42,837 nucleotides of DNA, taken from NCBI GenBank assembly GCA_013043965.1, contig JABEVF010000078.1, forward strand, positions 1-42,837, given 5' to 3'. The DNA comes from Gallionella sp. (GTDB taxonomy: Bacteria; Pseudomonadota; Gammaproteobacteria; Burkholderiales; Gallionellaceae). This document shows positions 29,576 to 38,079 of the stretch, piece after piece; positions within the stretch are counted from its first letter, which is position 1, and the number at the start of each line of letters is the position of its first letter. The translations under genes were made by a program, and so were the position numbers. Below the pieces are notes generated by a model. That model was given only the letters and a program-made list of their open reading frames with translations, made no database searches and was not told where the DNA came from.

Positions 29576-29976
29576 ATGAGCTACCCAGTTACAAACGGCG
29601 CGCACCATATCGGCCTTACCGTATCGATGCTGGAAGAAAGCGCAAATTTCTTTACCGCTTTGCTTGGCTGGAAAGAGGTCAAGAGGAACGAGGAATATCC
29701 AGTCATTTATGTCAGTGATGGCAGCATCATGCTCACTCTCTGGGCAGTCAAGCAGGAGCCCTCTATCCTGTTCAATAGACATAAAATATTGGTCTGCACC
29801 ATGTTGCTTTTAATGTCGGCAATCAGGATGACTTAAACACCCTTCACCAACGATTAACCGCCAACGGAATCAAGATAGAGTTTGCGCCGGAGCAATTAGG
29901 GGCGGGGCCTGCAAAACACATGATGTGTTATGAGCCCAGTGGCATTAGAGTGGAATTTATATGGATGGGCAAATAG
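29576..29976 (+). pseudogene. Glyoxalase/VOC-family protein, frameshifted
   Basis: ATG 29576 (behind AGGGGG) opens a VOC-superfamily N-terminus: NGAHHIGLTVSMLEESANFF and LLGWKEVKRNEEYPV. After LFNRHK the frame fails at CATAAAATATTGG. One A is missing, and adding it restores NIGLHHVAFNVGN, then a second VOC half ending GIRVEFIWMGK at TAG 29974-29976. The protein would be about 134 residues, a normal single-module VOC metalloenzyme or binding protein. The frameshift lies in an A4 run, so it could be a real mutation or a sequencing error. Confidence 0.7.
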
Positions 29977-30070
29977 GCGAGGCAAGCATTCTTGCGTCAA
30001 CGGCCATTGGGAAGGGAGCTCGCCACTTTGAACAGAGTCGCAATGGCCGCAGCAAAGGCACTGGACTCTA

Positions 30071-30161
30071 CTCGCTCCAATAGCGAGCGTAGGGTGGGCA
30101 AGCCTTATCTGCCCACGCGGTTATTACAAATTGGTGGGCAGGAAAAACTTGCCCACCCTAC
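30071..30161. repeat. Palindromic (REP-like) repeat
   Basis: GTAGGGTGGGCAAG (30089-30102) and CTTGCCCACCCTAC (30148-30161) form a perfect 14-bp inverted repeat. Inner blocks GCCCAC and GTGGGC are also complementary. CTCGCT/AGCGAG just before it adds a small hairpin. This looks like an intergenic repeat of the REP type. Downstream, AATTCGGGGTCAC and AATTCGGAGTCAG repeat directly, a pattern seen near REP-associated transposase sites. The rest of 29977-30265 has no gene I can support. Confidence 0.7.
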
Positions 30162-30265
30162 AGAAAATGGGCAGGAATTCGGGGTCACAAAAATTCGGAG
30201 TCAGGTCCTGCATTGATGCATTGCGTTAAATTCGTACTATCGCTCTGATTTTATTTCGCCGTAGA

Positions 30266-30775
30266 ATGAAACATATGAAAACCGCAGAACTTCTAGAATC
30301 GTTGTTTGATGAGCAAGTCCAGTATGTTCTGGTGGGCGGCCTGGCGGTGCAGCTACATGGTTTTTTGCGTTCCACTTTTGACATTGATTTGGTGCTGGCA
30401 ATGGACGATGCAAACCTCGTTCGATTCATCACCGTCGCGAAGGGATTTGGATTGGTTCCGGCTATTCCAGTGGCTATCGACTCGCTCAGAAACGATGCGC
30501 AAATCGAGCAGTGGTATCGCGAAAAAGGCATGTTGGCATTCTCGCTCAGAGAGCCGCAAGTCGGTGGTAGTGTGGTGGATGTTCTGGTGCGACCGGATGT
30601 GCCGTTCGAGACGCTTAATGCAAATGCGATTGCGGGTGATTTGTTCGGGCGTAAAGTGCGCATCGCATCGATTGAAGATTTGTTGGTAATGAAGCGCATC
30701 TCGAATCGCCCCAAGGATCAAATCGACATCATGGCACTCGAAAAAATTCTGCGCGGAGAAGACCCCAATGCTTGA
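30266..30775 (+). CDS. Nucleotidyltransferase-fold protein
   Basis: The 169-residue protein contains YVLVGGLAVQLHGFLRSTFDID, the GG...hG/S...DxD pattern of the nucleotidyltransferase fold, with the metal-binding Asp pair in FDIDLVL. A third conserved acidic segment is in SVVDVLVR. The end (IEDLLVMKRISNRPKDQIDI) matches the AbiEii/DUF6036-like group, in which such proteins act as toxins or pair with partners. A start at the fourth codon (MKTAELLE, 30275) is also plausible. It overlaps the next gene by 8 bases. The accessory setting fits a mobile toxin-like module, but the function is not certain. Confidence 0.7.
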   Translation: MKHMKTAELLESLFDEQVQYVLVGGLAVQLHGFLRSTFDIDLVLAMDDANLVRFITVAKGFGLVPAIPVAIDSLRNDAQIEQWYREKGMLAFSLREPQVGGSVVDVLVRPDVPFETLNANAIAGDLFGRKVRIASIEDLLVMKRISNRPKDQIDIMALEKILRGEDPNA

Positions 30776-30959
30776 ATTCACCAACCCACCGCGTACCGTT
30801 ATTCCCGAAGAGTTGATGCTTAAACGCATCGCGCAATCCGAGCAGATGCGCGAATTTTTTATCCAGATGTGGTTGCAGAATCCGGAACTGGCCAAGCAGG
30901 GTGGCGAGCAAGTGCAACGAATTTTGCTGCCGCTTGTAGCGAATATGTGCGCGACTTGA
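30768..30959 (+). CDS. Small partner protein of the nucleotidyltransferase gene
   Basis: A 63-residue protein starts 8 bases inside the nucleotidyltransferase end, which implies translational coupling. It has a helical, acidic/basic N-terminal half (VIPEELMLKRIAQSEQMREF) and no family I recognise. Its 3' end runs into the ParD-like remnant in another frame (from 30938), so it may itself be truncated. It could be a partner or antidote of the upstream gene; this is inferred from arrangement. Confidence 0.5.
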   Translation: MLEFTNPPRTVIPEELMLKRIAQSEQMREFFIQMWLQNPELAKQGGEQVQRILLPLVANMCAT

Positions 30960-31097
30960 TACGCCGCGATCAGGAGCGCGCACAGTTCGCAATTTGTTGC
31001 TGGACGGCGCGCGCTCCGGCTTCCGGTTTGGCCGATAAAAAAATATTTTTCCGTACTGCGTTCCAGTATCAAGCAACACTTTCCCAAAGCAAAATGA
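30938..31097 (+). pseudogene. Decayed ParD-type antitoxin
   Basis: Three frames together give a ParD/CopG-type antitoxin C-terminal half: SEYVRDLIRRDQERAQ, then RNLLLDGARSG after a shift, then KYFSVLRSSIKQHFPKAK with a stop at 31095-31097. The typical family order is (A)SxYVRDLIRRDxxR, then LLLDGAxS, then YFxxLRxxI. The N-terminal ribbon is missing and at least two indels break the frame, so the gene is dead. No ParE toxin gene is visible nearby. Confidence 0.68.
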
Positions 31098-31138
31098 AAC
31101 CCGTCGTCCGCCGCGCGGGCAGACCGGGATGTACATGA

Positions 31139-31335
31139 AGCGCCTCCGTTTTCGTCCGACTGATTTCGTTTTTAAGGGCGAGCACCTCATTTTTCCTCGG
31201 TCCTTTGGCAAGTTGCTGCTTTTGTTTTAGCCAGACATAAAGACTTTTGTCCGATATCCCCAAGCGCTTTGCCTCCTCAGCAGCGGAATGCCCGCGTTCA
31301 GTAGTTTGTTTGACTGCCTCTTTCTTTTGCCACTG
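31139..31335 (-). pseudogene. IS3-family orfA (helix-turn-helix) remnant
   Basis: On the minus strand, KEAVKQTTERGHSAAEEAKR followed by LGISDKSLYVWLKQKQ is the IS3-type OrfA start that binds the element ends. After KNEISRTKTEA the sequence becomes unrelated. The N-terminal codons and the orfB transposase are missing. This IS scrap lies directly upstream of the carboxysome operon regulatory region. Confidence 0.72.
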
Positions 31336-31434
31336 TCATTTATCCGTTTCCTTCGTTTGAGTTTTAATTTCAGTCAAGGAATACGCTCTTACAGGGCAAG
31401 GGTGTTCGTTGCTAAGTTTTAATAAACTGTTATG

Positions 31435-31589
31435 GTAAATATCTTTAACTTTTATTAAGCAAACATCTCTTCGATAATCCTTGCAAGCGTCGAAACTGCA
31501 TGCTGGTTCGACAAAGGCTTCGTTATGAATGTCAAAAAAATAATAAATTTTAGTTAAATATAAGAGTAAATATAATTAACTTTTATTAA
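31435..31589. promoter_or_regulatory. Two 24-bp direct repeats upstream of cbbL (candidate CbbR sites)
   Basis: GTAAATATCTTTAACTTTTATTAA (31435-31458; given as GTAAATAT, CT, TTAACTTTTATTAA) recurs at 31566-31589 with only two changes (CT to AA). They are 131 bp apart in a strongly AT-rich region. CbbR and other LysR regulators bind TTA-rich, T-N11-A type sites upstream of cbb operons. The proximal copy ends about 92 bases before the cbbL ATG. The link to CbbR is inferred; no cbbR gene is present in the window. Confidence 0.5.
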
Positions 31590-31681
31590 TTAAATGCATC
31601 TTGCACAATGGATTCAACCGTCGGAATGCAAATGTGACGGTCCCAACAAACCTTTTTAACTATGGCACTAGGAGAACAAAC

Positions 31682-33103
31682 ATGGCCGCAAAAAAGTATG
31701 AGGCAGGTGTTAAGGAGTATCGGCAGACGTACTGGATGCCGGAATACACACCGTTAGATTCGGACATCTTGGCATGCTTCAAGATCACTCCGCAAGCGGG
31801 TGTCGACCGCGAAGAGGCTGCGGCGGCTGTTGCTGCTGAATCTTCGACTGGTACTTGGACCACGGTGTGGACCGATCTGTTGACCGATATGGACTATTAC
31901 AAAGGGCGTGCATATCGCATTGAAGACGTGCCGGGCGATGACACCTGCTTCTATGCTTTTGTCGCCTACCCGATCGATTTGTTCGAAGAGGGCTCCGTGG
32001 TTAACGTGTTTACGTCGTTGGTTGGTAACGTGTTTGGTTTCAAGGCGATTCGTGCCTTGCGCCTGGAAGACGTGCGTTTCCCTCTGCACTATGTGAAAAC
32101 CTGTGGCGGCCCTCCGCACGGTATTCAGGTTGAACGCGACAAAATGAACAAGTATGGCCGTCCTATGCTGGGTTGCACCATCAAGCCCAAACTGGGTCTG
32201 TCTGCGAAGAATTACGGTCGCGCTGTGTATGAGTGCTTGCGTGGCGGCCTGGACTTCACCAAGGATGACGAAAACATAAACAGTCAACCGTTCATGCGCT
32301 GGCGTGATCGCTTCCTGTTTGTGCAGGATGCCACGCTGACAGCGCAGGCTGAAACGGGCGAGCGCAAAGGTCACTACCTGAACGTTACTGCGCCGACCTG
32401 TGAAATGATGTTGGAGCGCGCAGAGTTTGCCAAGGAAATCGGCGCGCCGATCATCATGCATGACTATATAACAGGTGGCTTTACCGCGAATACGAGTCTG
32501 GCCAACTGGTGCCGCAAAAACGGTGTGCTGCTGCATATCCATCGCGCGATGCACGCCGTGCTCGACCGTAACCCGCATCACGGTATTCACTTCCGCGTGC
32601 TGACCAAGATTCTGCGTCTGTCCGGTGGTGACCACCTGCACTCCGGCACGGTGGTGGGCAAGCTGGAAGGCGATCGCGCTGCAACGCTGGGTTGGATAGA
32701 TCTGATGCGTGAATCCTTCATACCGGAAGACCGTTCGCGCGGCATCATGTTTGATCAGGACTGGGGCTCAATGCCGGGCGTCATGCCGGTTGCTTCCGGT
32801 GGTATCCACGTGTGGCATATGCCGGCGCTGGTCAACATCTTTGGTGATGATTCGGTCTTGCAGTTTGGTGGCGGTACGTTGGGTCACCCATGGGGTAACG
32901 CGGCAGGTGCGGCAGCTAACCGTGTAGCGCTTGAGGCCTGTGTGGAAGCGCGCAATGAAGGCATGGATGTCGAACGCCAAGGTAAGGAAATTCTGACCAA
33001 TGCAGCGAAATCCAGCCCTGAGTTGAAAATTGCGATGGAAACATGGAAAGAAATCAAGTTCGAATTTGATACGGTAGACAAGCTGGACGTGGTTAACCGT
33101 TAA
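31682..33103 (+). CDS. cbbL: RuBisCO large subunit, form IA
   Basis: The 473-residue catalytic subunit fixes CO2 on ribulose bisphosphate. Active-site residues: Lys168 in TIKPK, carbamylated Lys194 in [11 protein letters not shown] (with the Asp and Glu metal ligands), His285/His287 in LLHIHRAMH, loop-6 Lys327 in [10 protein letters not shown], and [11 protein letters not shown]. Its location in a cso operon with csoS2 next to it fits form IAc. I use ATG 31682 behind AGGAGA, giving [18 protein letters not shown]; the longer open frame has no support. It is the first gene of the operon. Confidence 0.98.
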   Translation: MAAKKYEAGVKEYRQTYWMPEYTPLDSDILACFKITPQAGVDREEAAAAVAAESSTGTWTTVWTDLLTDMDYYKGRAYRIEDVPGDDTCFYAFVAYPIDLFEEGSVVNVFTSLVGNVFGFKAIRALRLEDVRFPLHYVKTCGGPPHGIQVERDKMNKYGRPMLGCTIKPKLGLSAKNYGRAVYECLRGGLDFTKDDENINSQPFMRWRDRFLFVQDATLTAQAETGERKGHYLNVTAPTCEMMLERAEFAKEIGAPIIMHDYITGGFTANTSLANWCRKNGVLLHIHRAMHAVLDRNPHHGIHFRVLTKILRLSGGDHLHSGTVVGKLEGDRAATLGWIDLMRESFIPEDRSRGIMFDQDWGSMPGVMPVASGGIHVWHMPALVNIFGDDSVLQFGGGTLGHPWGNAAGAAANRVALEACVEARNEGMDVERQGKEILTNAAKSSPELKIAMETWKEIKFEFDTVDKLDVVNR

Positions 33104-33183
33104 ACACACGTCGACAAAAGTTTATAAAACCATTGCGGTGTGCGGCCAACAGGCTGCAACCGCTCACAAGAAAGGAATATGAA

Positions 33184-33516
33184 ATGGCTGAAATACATGA
33201 CTATGTCTCTACACCTAAATACGAAACGTTTTCGTATTTGCCAGCGATGACGCCGGAAAAAATCCGCCGTCAAATTACTTACCTGATCAAGCAGGGTTGG
33301 AATCCGGGAATCGAGCACGTAGAGCCGGCTCGTGCGGATGCTTATTTCTGGTACATGTGGAAGCTGCCGATGTTTGGCGAGCAATCGGTAGATGTGGTGC
33401 TTGCCGAACTGGAGGCGTGCCACCGCGCGCACCCGGGAAACCACGTCCGCCTGATCGGTTATGACAACTACTCGCAAAGTCAGGGGACTTCCTTCGTGGT
33501 GTTCCGCGGGCGGTAA
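33184..33516 (+). CDS. cbbS: RuBisCO small subunit, form IA
   Basis: The 110-residue small subunit caps the L8 core. It contains [43 protein letters not shown] and [15 protein letters not shown], all diagnostic. I chose the ATG at 33184 behind AAAGGA; upstream codons in frame do not match the family. An 80-base spacer separates it from cbbL. Confidence 0.97.
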   Translation: MAEIHDYVSTPKYETFSYLPAMTPEKIRRQITYLIKQGWNPGIEHVEPARADAYFWYMWKLPMFGEQSVDVVLAELEACHRAHPGNHVRLIGYDNYSQSQGTSFVVFRGR

Positions 33517-33528
33517 ACAGCGAGACTG

Positions 33529-33578
33529 TCCGCCGTTGGCGGCGGATACATTTGCATTGCCGAAATGAAAATGTATCC
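33529..33578 (+). promoter_or_regulatory. Two overlapping hairpins between cbbS and csoS2
   Basis: TCCGCC/GGCGGA (33529-33546, loop GTTGGC) and GGATACATT/AATGTATCC (33544-33578, 17-base loop) share GGA at 33544-33546, so the two stems exclude each other. They follow the cbbS stop by 12 bases. Such structures could protect the abundant RuBisCO message or lower read-through into csoS2. This is inference. Confidence 0.55.
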
Positions 33579-33705
33579 ATGAGCAAATTTCGCGGCAAGG
33601 TTAAAAGCAGCAAAGTGGCAAAGTAAGGGATATCCAGTACATGCTTCTTGCGCTGGATGCAGAGGGTCTGGCGTTAGTAACGAATGAATACGGAAGGATG
33701 AGAGC

Positions 33706-35535
33706 ATGGGCGACTTAACGGCAAACAACAAATCTAATACGGCTGGTTTTACATTGGATAGCGCATCAGGCAAGGCTCTTTCAAGGGCCAGACGTGAAGC
33801 AATGTCGCGCGGCGGAAAAGCGGCGCTTGGGCAAGTCAAAGCGGCGCCAAGTGTAAATGCGGCGGCAAGTTCGCGTCCGGCGGTGAGCAATCCGCGTAAG
33901 CCGGTGGAAACAATATCCATGCCGCCGGTTAAAGATGTTGCAGCGGCGGCTGAAAAAACTGAACCGGCGTGTGGCTGTGCAGGCGCAGGTGGTAAGACCG
34001 AAGCTGAGCGTGAAAATGCAATTGACGATATCTGCTCAATTGTGGCCGATGAGCCAGGAGTGGTCGTGGGGGAGATTGCTTCAGCGGTACGCAAGCTGTG
34101 CCAGGAGCGGCGCCGCGCACTTTCCAGTCAGGGAAAGAAGGCTGTAAAAGCAATGAGCATGAAAGCTGCAGCCGGTGCAGGGTTGACTGGCCGTGCTGCC
34201 GCCCGTGCGCGCCGCGAGGATTTGTGTGCGAATGGCCGCGGCAATGATGCAGCCTGTCGCCCGTCCGGTCGCGTGCGTCCAGAAGTGGCCGCGAACAAAG
34301 TAGAGTTTGGCACTACCTTGAGCGGCACCACAGTAAGTGGTTCGCAGCTGGAGCGCAACAGCAAAATCACTGGTGTTGAAGCCGGTACATGCCGTGCCAT
34401 TACGGGTACCGAGTACATTGGTGCCGAGCAATATGGGGCATTGTGTTCGTCTACACCTTCACCTTCGCCAGCCAAGGTGGGTGTAGGAATGACAGGCAGA
34501 GGACAGCGGGTCAGTGGTGTTGATACGGGTCGCGGAGATAAGGTAACCGGGACGGAGTTGGCTGCGAATAAAACAGTGACTGGCAACGAGTATTTGGGCG
34601 CCGACAAGCTGGAGGCGAAAGCAGCTTCCAGGCAGGCACCAGACAAAGTTGGTATGTCTGCTACACGCTCAGGCTCAAATGTGAGCGGAACTGTCGTGGG
34701 CCGCAGCGTGAAAGTGACGGGTGATGAGCACGGCAGTTGTTCGGCGATTTCAGGTACGGAGTATACCGGCTCGGAGCAGTTCGAGTCGTTTTGCGATGCG
34801 GCTCAACAGGCTGCCTCGCGCGCCCTGATGATCAGTCGTGGTGCTCATGCGGGTACTGGATCGAGTATTGATGCTGGCAACAAGGTAACAGGTGCGGAGC
34901 GTGGCGAGTCTATAACGTTAAGCGGTACGCCCTATTCAACAACCAGCCAGCGCGTGTCACAGCGAGGTGCAAATAACAATCCGCACCCATTGGCGCGAGG
35001 CCCTGCAAATGCACCGCGTGAAGCAGCGCCTGCAAAACAGTCGCCAATTGTGCAAGGGGCTTTCAGTATCGTTACGCCTGCGCGGACCAGCCAGGTAAGT
35101 AATGCCAATAAAATTAGTGGTACAGCATACGGCGCGATTGGCCGTATCACCGGCCCGGTCAATCTGGCAACCGGACTTGTGTCAGGCACACCCGAGTTCC
35201 GTTATCAGGATGGCATCGCGCCGATCACGTTGCCAGTCAAGTCTGCGCCAACAGCTGTAGATTCTGTGCGCAACCGTTTGACGGGTGACGGCCGTGAGGG
35301 CGGATTTGCAATTACCGGCGCGGCATGGAGACGCAATGAAAGCATAACGGGTACAGAAGGCGCATTTACACAGCGTAACCAGACCATACGTGGTGAGCAG
35401 CGCAATCCGATGGTGGGCGCTGCGCAGTTGAAAGAGCGTGAACGTCCCGAGTTGCCGGCAAGCAAAATAACCGGTAGCAGTGGTAACGATGCCAAAGGTT
35501 CTGCCATTACATATTCTGGCGGGGCACGCGGTTAA
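33706..35535 (+). CDS. csoS2: Carboxysome scaffold protein CsoS2
   Basis: CsoS2 is an intrinsically disordered scaffold that binds RuBisCO through its N-terminal domain and the shell through its middle and C-terminal repeats. The N-terminal motifs are present as GKALSRARREAMSRGGKAAL, VRKLCQERRRALSSQGKKAV and AARARREDLCANG. The middle region has three full repeats with the pattern VTG...G..S(A)ITGTEYxGxEQ, at about residues 205-255, 265-315 and 320-370. The C-terminal region (NKISGTAYGAIGRITGPVN) ends at 609 residues. The family is often above 800 residues, so this is a short version with three N and three full M repeats. Cys pairs in the repeats are conserved in part. Confidence 0.93.
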   Translation: MGDLTANNKSNTAGFTLDSASGKALSRARREAMSRGGKAALGQVKAAPSVNAAASSRPAVSNPRKPVETISMPPVKDVAAAAEKTEPACGCAGAGGKTEAERENAIDDICSIVADEPGVVVGEIASAVRKLCQERRRALSSQGKKAVKAMSMKAAAGAGLTGRAAARARREDLCANGRGNDAACRPSGRVRPEVAANKVEFGTTLSGTTVSGSQLERNSKITGVEAGTCRAITGTEYIGAEQYGALCSSTPSPSPAKVGVGMTGRGQRVSGVDTGRGDKVTGTELAANKTVTGNEYLGADKLEAKAASRQAPDKVGMSATRSGSNVSGTVVGRSVKVTGDEHGSCSAISGTEYTGSEQFESFCDAAQQAASRALMISRGAHAGTGSSIDAGNKVTGAERGESITLSGTPYSTTSQRVSQRGANNNPHPLARGPANAPREAAPAKQSPIVQGAFSIVTPARTSQVSNANKISGTAYGAIGRITGPVNLATGLVSGTPEFRYQDGIAPITLPVKSAPTAVDSVRNRLTGDGREGGFAITGAAWRRNESITGTEGAFTQRNQTIRGEQRNPMVGAAQLKERERPELPASKITGSSGNDAKGSAITYSGGARG

Positions 35536-35584
35536 GCAGGAATGACATGGATTGCGCAAGCACATAAACGGATAAGAGACTGAG

Positions 35585-37171
35585 ATGAACACGAGAAACC
35601 GCCCAGGGCAACGCATCAGCCCGTTACACACAGCTACTCGCCAGCCTTATGGCCTGGGTACGCCAGCGGGTGTGTTGCAGGCGCGTGCTCGGCAGTCGGT
35701 ATTTTCATCGCATGAATTTTCACTCAATTCCGATGTGCCGCCCAATCCGGCATGTTCGACAGATTCAGGGCGGCCGTGTCATCACCCTCTCACCAATGAA
35801 TCGGAGAATCGGCGTTTATTGGCGCATGAAGTGAAGATAAAAAACAGTTTCGATGCAATCGTGCAGGTACTTAAACGTATTGCCAGCTTGCAGCACGAGC
35901 CTGATTTTGAACAGCGTGCGCAGGCCATAGCACGCGAACAGCTGGGCTTTGAATTACCTGCCGACATACTGGCGGATGCTTGGGTAGCGGATCTGGACAT
36001 GCGTGCGCTGTATGGCGAAAGTGTAATGCGAATGTTGCGTTTGTTGGCAGAGCAGGCAAGGCACACGAATCCGCAACAGGATACAGACGAAGCAATGGCA
36101 TTTTTCCTGGATAGCGGCTATCACGCGGTGGATATATCACCGTGCTCGGATGGTCGCCTGAAAGGGCTGGTGCGCTACATATTGCGTCTGCCCGATGGTG
36201 CGGTACGCAGTCGCAAAGCCTATGCCGGAGCCATGTTTGATGTAGATGCAAACGTCAAGCGCTGGGTAGAAACAGAATTGATGCGTTTTCGCGAAGGTCG
36301 CCCGGTGACCGCAGATGCGGGCACGCGCTACCTGAAAGTGGCGGTTTATCACTGGAGCAGTTCCAACCCGACGCATGAAGGTTGTGCTGCGCATGGCAGC
36401 AATGTGACAGCTGCCGCAGAAGCGGGCTTGAAGCGGTTGAACGAGTTTCGCCAGGCAATTGAAAACAGTTTTTGCTGCGGTGCGTCGGTGGACAACTTGT
36501 TGATCGGTGTGGATACGGATACGGATGCCATCAAAGTGCATATACCCGATGCCGATGGTGCAATGAGTTTATACAGGTTTGTGGACAATATTGAGTTGTA
36601 CCGCGCAACTGTCAATGATGATGCGAGCAGTGCCAGGCTGAAGTTGCACCGCGCAATTCTGGAAGCCAGCGCTATCACAGGCTGGGGGGCGGGAAACGGC
36701 GAGCCGCATGAAGGCATGCGCAGACTTATTGCATCACTGCTGATTAACAACCTGTCGCAGATTGAGTATGTGTGCAGCAATTGGGGCGGTCGCTATGCGG
36801 ATATCGGCCATGCAGAGCGCTTCATCAATGTGGGTGAGGGGTTTGAAGAGTTTCAGATGCGCAATCTGGCCTATCTTGCCCATTTGCATACTGTTGAAGA
36901 AGGTGCGCCGGACATGGATGTGGGCATCAAGATTTTTACGAAACTGAATGTGAAGCATGGTTTGCCGATACCGATAGCCATCCACTATCGTTATGACAGC
37001 CGGGTGCCGGGATGCAGAGAGCGCTCCGCGGAACGCTGCCAGCGCATCAGGGCGGCAATTGAAGGGCGTTATCCCGATCTGGCAGCAAAAGGTTTGCTGG
37101 CGTGCAGCATGACAGTGCAGGACAAGCGTCCGGGCAGCCCGATTGAGCTGGTTGAAGCAATCACGGCATAA
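35585..37171 (+). CDS. csoSCA: Carboxysomal carbonic anhydrase CsoSCA
   Basis: This epsilon/beta-like carbonic anhydrase converts bicarbonate to CO2 inside the carboxysome (older name CsoS3). Zinc ligands are Cys187 (DISPCSDGR), His256 (VYHWSSSNP) and Cys267 (HEGCAAHGSN). Spacing of 69 and 80 residues equals that of the Halothiobacillus enzyme, and Asp189/Arg191 complete the site. The N-terminal 60 residues are disordered. Length is 528. It starts 49 bases after csoS2 and has a weak ribosome binding site. Confidence 0.96.
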   Translation: MNTRNRPGQRISPLHTATRQPYGLGTPAGVLQARARQSVFSSHEFSLNSDVPPNPACSTDSGRPCHHPLTNESENRRLLAHEVKIKNSFDAIVQVLKRIASLQHEPDFEQRAQAIAREQLGFELPADILADAWVADLDMRALYGESVMRMLRLLAEQARHTNPQQDTDEAMAFFLDSGYHAVDISPCSDGRLKGLVRYILRLPDGAVRSRKAYAGAMFDVDANVKRWVETELMRFREGRPVTADAGTRYLKVAVYHWSSSNPTHEGCAAHGSNVTAAAEAGLKRLNEFRQAIENSFCCGASVDNLLIGVDTDTDAIKVHIPDADGAMSLYRFVDNIELYRATVNDDASSARLKLHRAILEASAITGWGAGNGEPHEGMRRLIASLLINNLSQIEYVCSNWGGRYADIGHAERFINVGEGFEEFQMRNLAYLAHLHTVEEGAPDMDVGIKIFTKLNVKHGLPIPIAIHYRYDSRVPGCRERSAERCQRIRAAIEGRYPDLAAKGLLACSMTVQDKRPGSPIELVEAITA

Positions 37172-37189
37172 CCGATTGAGGAGTGAGCA

Positions 37190-37441
37190 ATGAAGATTTG
37201 TCAGGTGGAAAAAACATTGGTTTCGACCAATCGCATCAAGCATCTTGGGCACCGCCCATTATTGGTGGTCAGGGAAAAATCCGGTGGGCCGCGGCAGGTA
37301 GCGGTGGATGCAGTGGGCTGTGTACCGGGAGACTGGGTCATTTGCGTGGGCTCATCCGCTGCGCGTGAAGCGGCGGGAAGTAAAGATTTTCCAAGTGATT
37401 TGACCATTATTGGCATCATCGATCACTGGTTGGAAGCATGA
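37190..37441 (+). CDS. csoS4A: Carboxysome vertex pentamer protein CsoS4A
   Basis: The 83-residue BMV-type protein forms pentamers at the shell vertices. It has the fold-specific MKICQVEKTLVSTNRI, PLLVVREKSGGPRQVAVDAVGCVPGDWV, and TIIGIIDHW. It lies 18 bases after csoSCA behind a GAGGAG. Its stop is immediately followed by csoS4B. Confidence 0.93.
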   Translation: MKICQVEKTLVSTNRIKHLGHRPLLVVREKSGGPRQVAVDAVGCVPGDWVICVGSSAAREAAGSKDFPSDLTIIGIIDHWLEA

Positions 37442-37442
37442 T

Positions 37443-37700
37443 ATGGAGATCATGCGCGTAGTGTCTGACCTGGTGGCGACGCGCCGTGTGCCAGAGCTGA
37501 TGAATGCATCGCTGAGGGTGCTGGAAGATGTGCAGGGCAAACTCAGTGTGGCATGTGATCCGGTCGGTGCGCCACCGGGCAAGTGGGTGATAACAACAGG
37601 TGGTTCTGCAGCACGCATCGCAACAGGTGACAAGGCGACGCTGACGGATCTGACGATATGCGGAATTATTGATTCGTGGGACGCCGGCGACGGCAAATAA
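37443..37700 (+). CDS. csoS4B: Carboxysome vertex pentamer protein CsoS4B
   Basis: The 85-residue second pentamer paralogue: MRVVSDLVATRRVPELM, VACDPVGAPPGKWVITTGGSAARIAT and LTICGIIDSW. The ATG at 37443 starts 1 base after the csoS4A stop; ATG 37452 (MRVVSD), with GGAG just upstream, is also possible. Pentamer paralogues A and B together seal the vertices and make the shell less leaky. Confidence 0.92.
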   Translation: MEIMRVVSDLVATRRVPELMNASLRVLEDVQGKLSVACDPVGAPPGKWVITTGGSAARIATGDKATLTDLTICGIIDSWDAGDGK

Positions 37701-37733
37701 GCAGGTTTTTTAATTTAATCAAGGAGAGCGGAA

Positions 37734-38030
37734 ATGGCAAACGTAAGCGGAATAGCATTGGGAATGATTGAAACTCGCGGTCTAGTACCTGCAATTGAAG
37801 CAGCAGACGCAATGACGAAAGCAGCGGAAGTTCGTCTGGTCGGTCGTCAGTTCGTTGGCGGTGGTTATGTAACCGTGTTGGTACGGGGTGAAACCGGTGC
37901 GGTAAACGCAGCCGTGCGTGCCGGCGCGGATGCGTGCGAGCGCGTGGGTGACGGCCTGGTGGCAGCGCACATCATCGCCCGCGTTCACTCAGAGGTAGAA
38001 AACATCCTGCCGAAAGCAGTCACAGAGTAA
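37734..38030 (+). CDS. csoS1C: Carboxysome shell hexamer protein CsoS1 (paralogue 1)
   Basis: The 98-residue BMC-domain protein forms hexameric tiles of the shell facets. ALGMIETRGLVPAIEAADAM and KAAEVRLVGRQFVGGGY, plus TVLVRGETGAVNAAV with the pore loop, are diagnostic. The ATG follows AAGGAGAG. Assignment to the C letter follows order in the operon, not proof of orthology. Confidence 0.95.
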   Translation: MANVSGIALGMIETRGLVPAIEAADAMTKAAEVRLVGRQFVGGGYVTVLVRGETGAVNAAVRAGADACERVGDGLVAAHIIARVHSEVENILPKAVTE

Positions 38031-38079
38031 ACAGTAAAAAATTTTTTAACTTTATTCAACCAGAGAAGGAATACTGAAA

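Noticed and set aside
33579..33626. A 15-codon frame (MSKFRGKVKSSKVAK) in the cbbS-csoS2 spacer
   Set aside because: Has no clear Shine-Dalgarno of its own and begins at the base of a hairpin; kept only as a possibility.
33706..35535. Programmed frameshift in csoS2 as in Halothiobacillus
   Set aside because: I could not see a convincing slippery site, so a single full-length product is reported.
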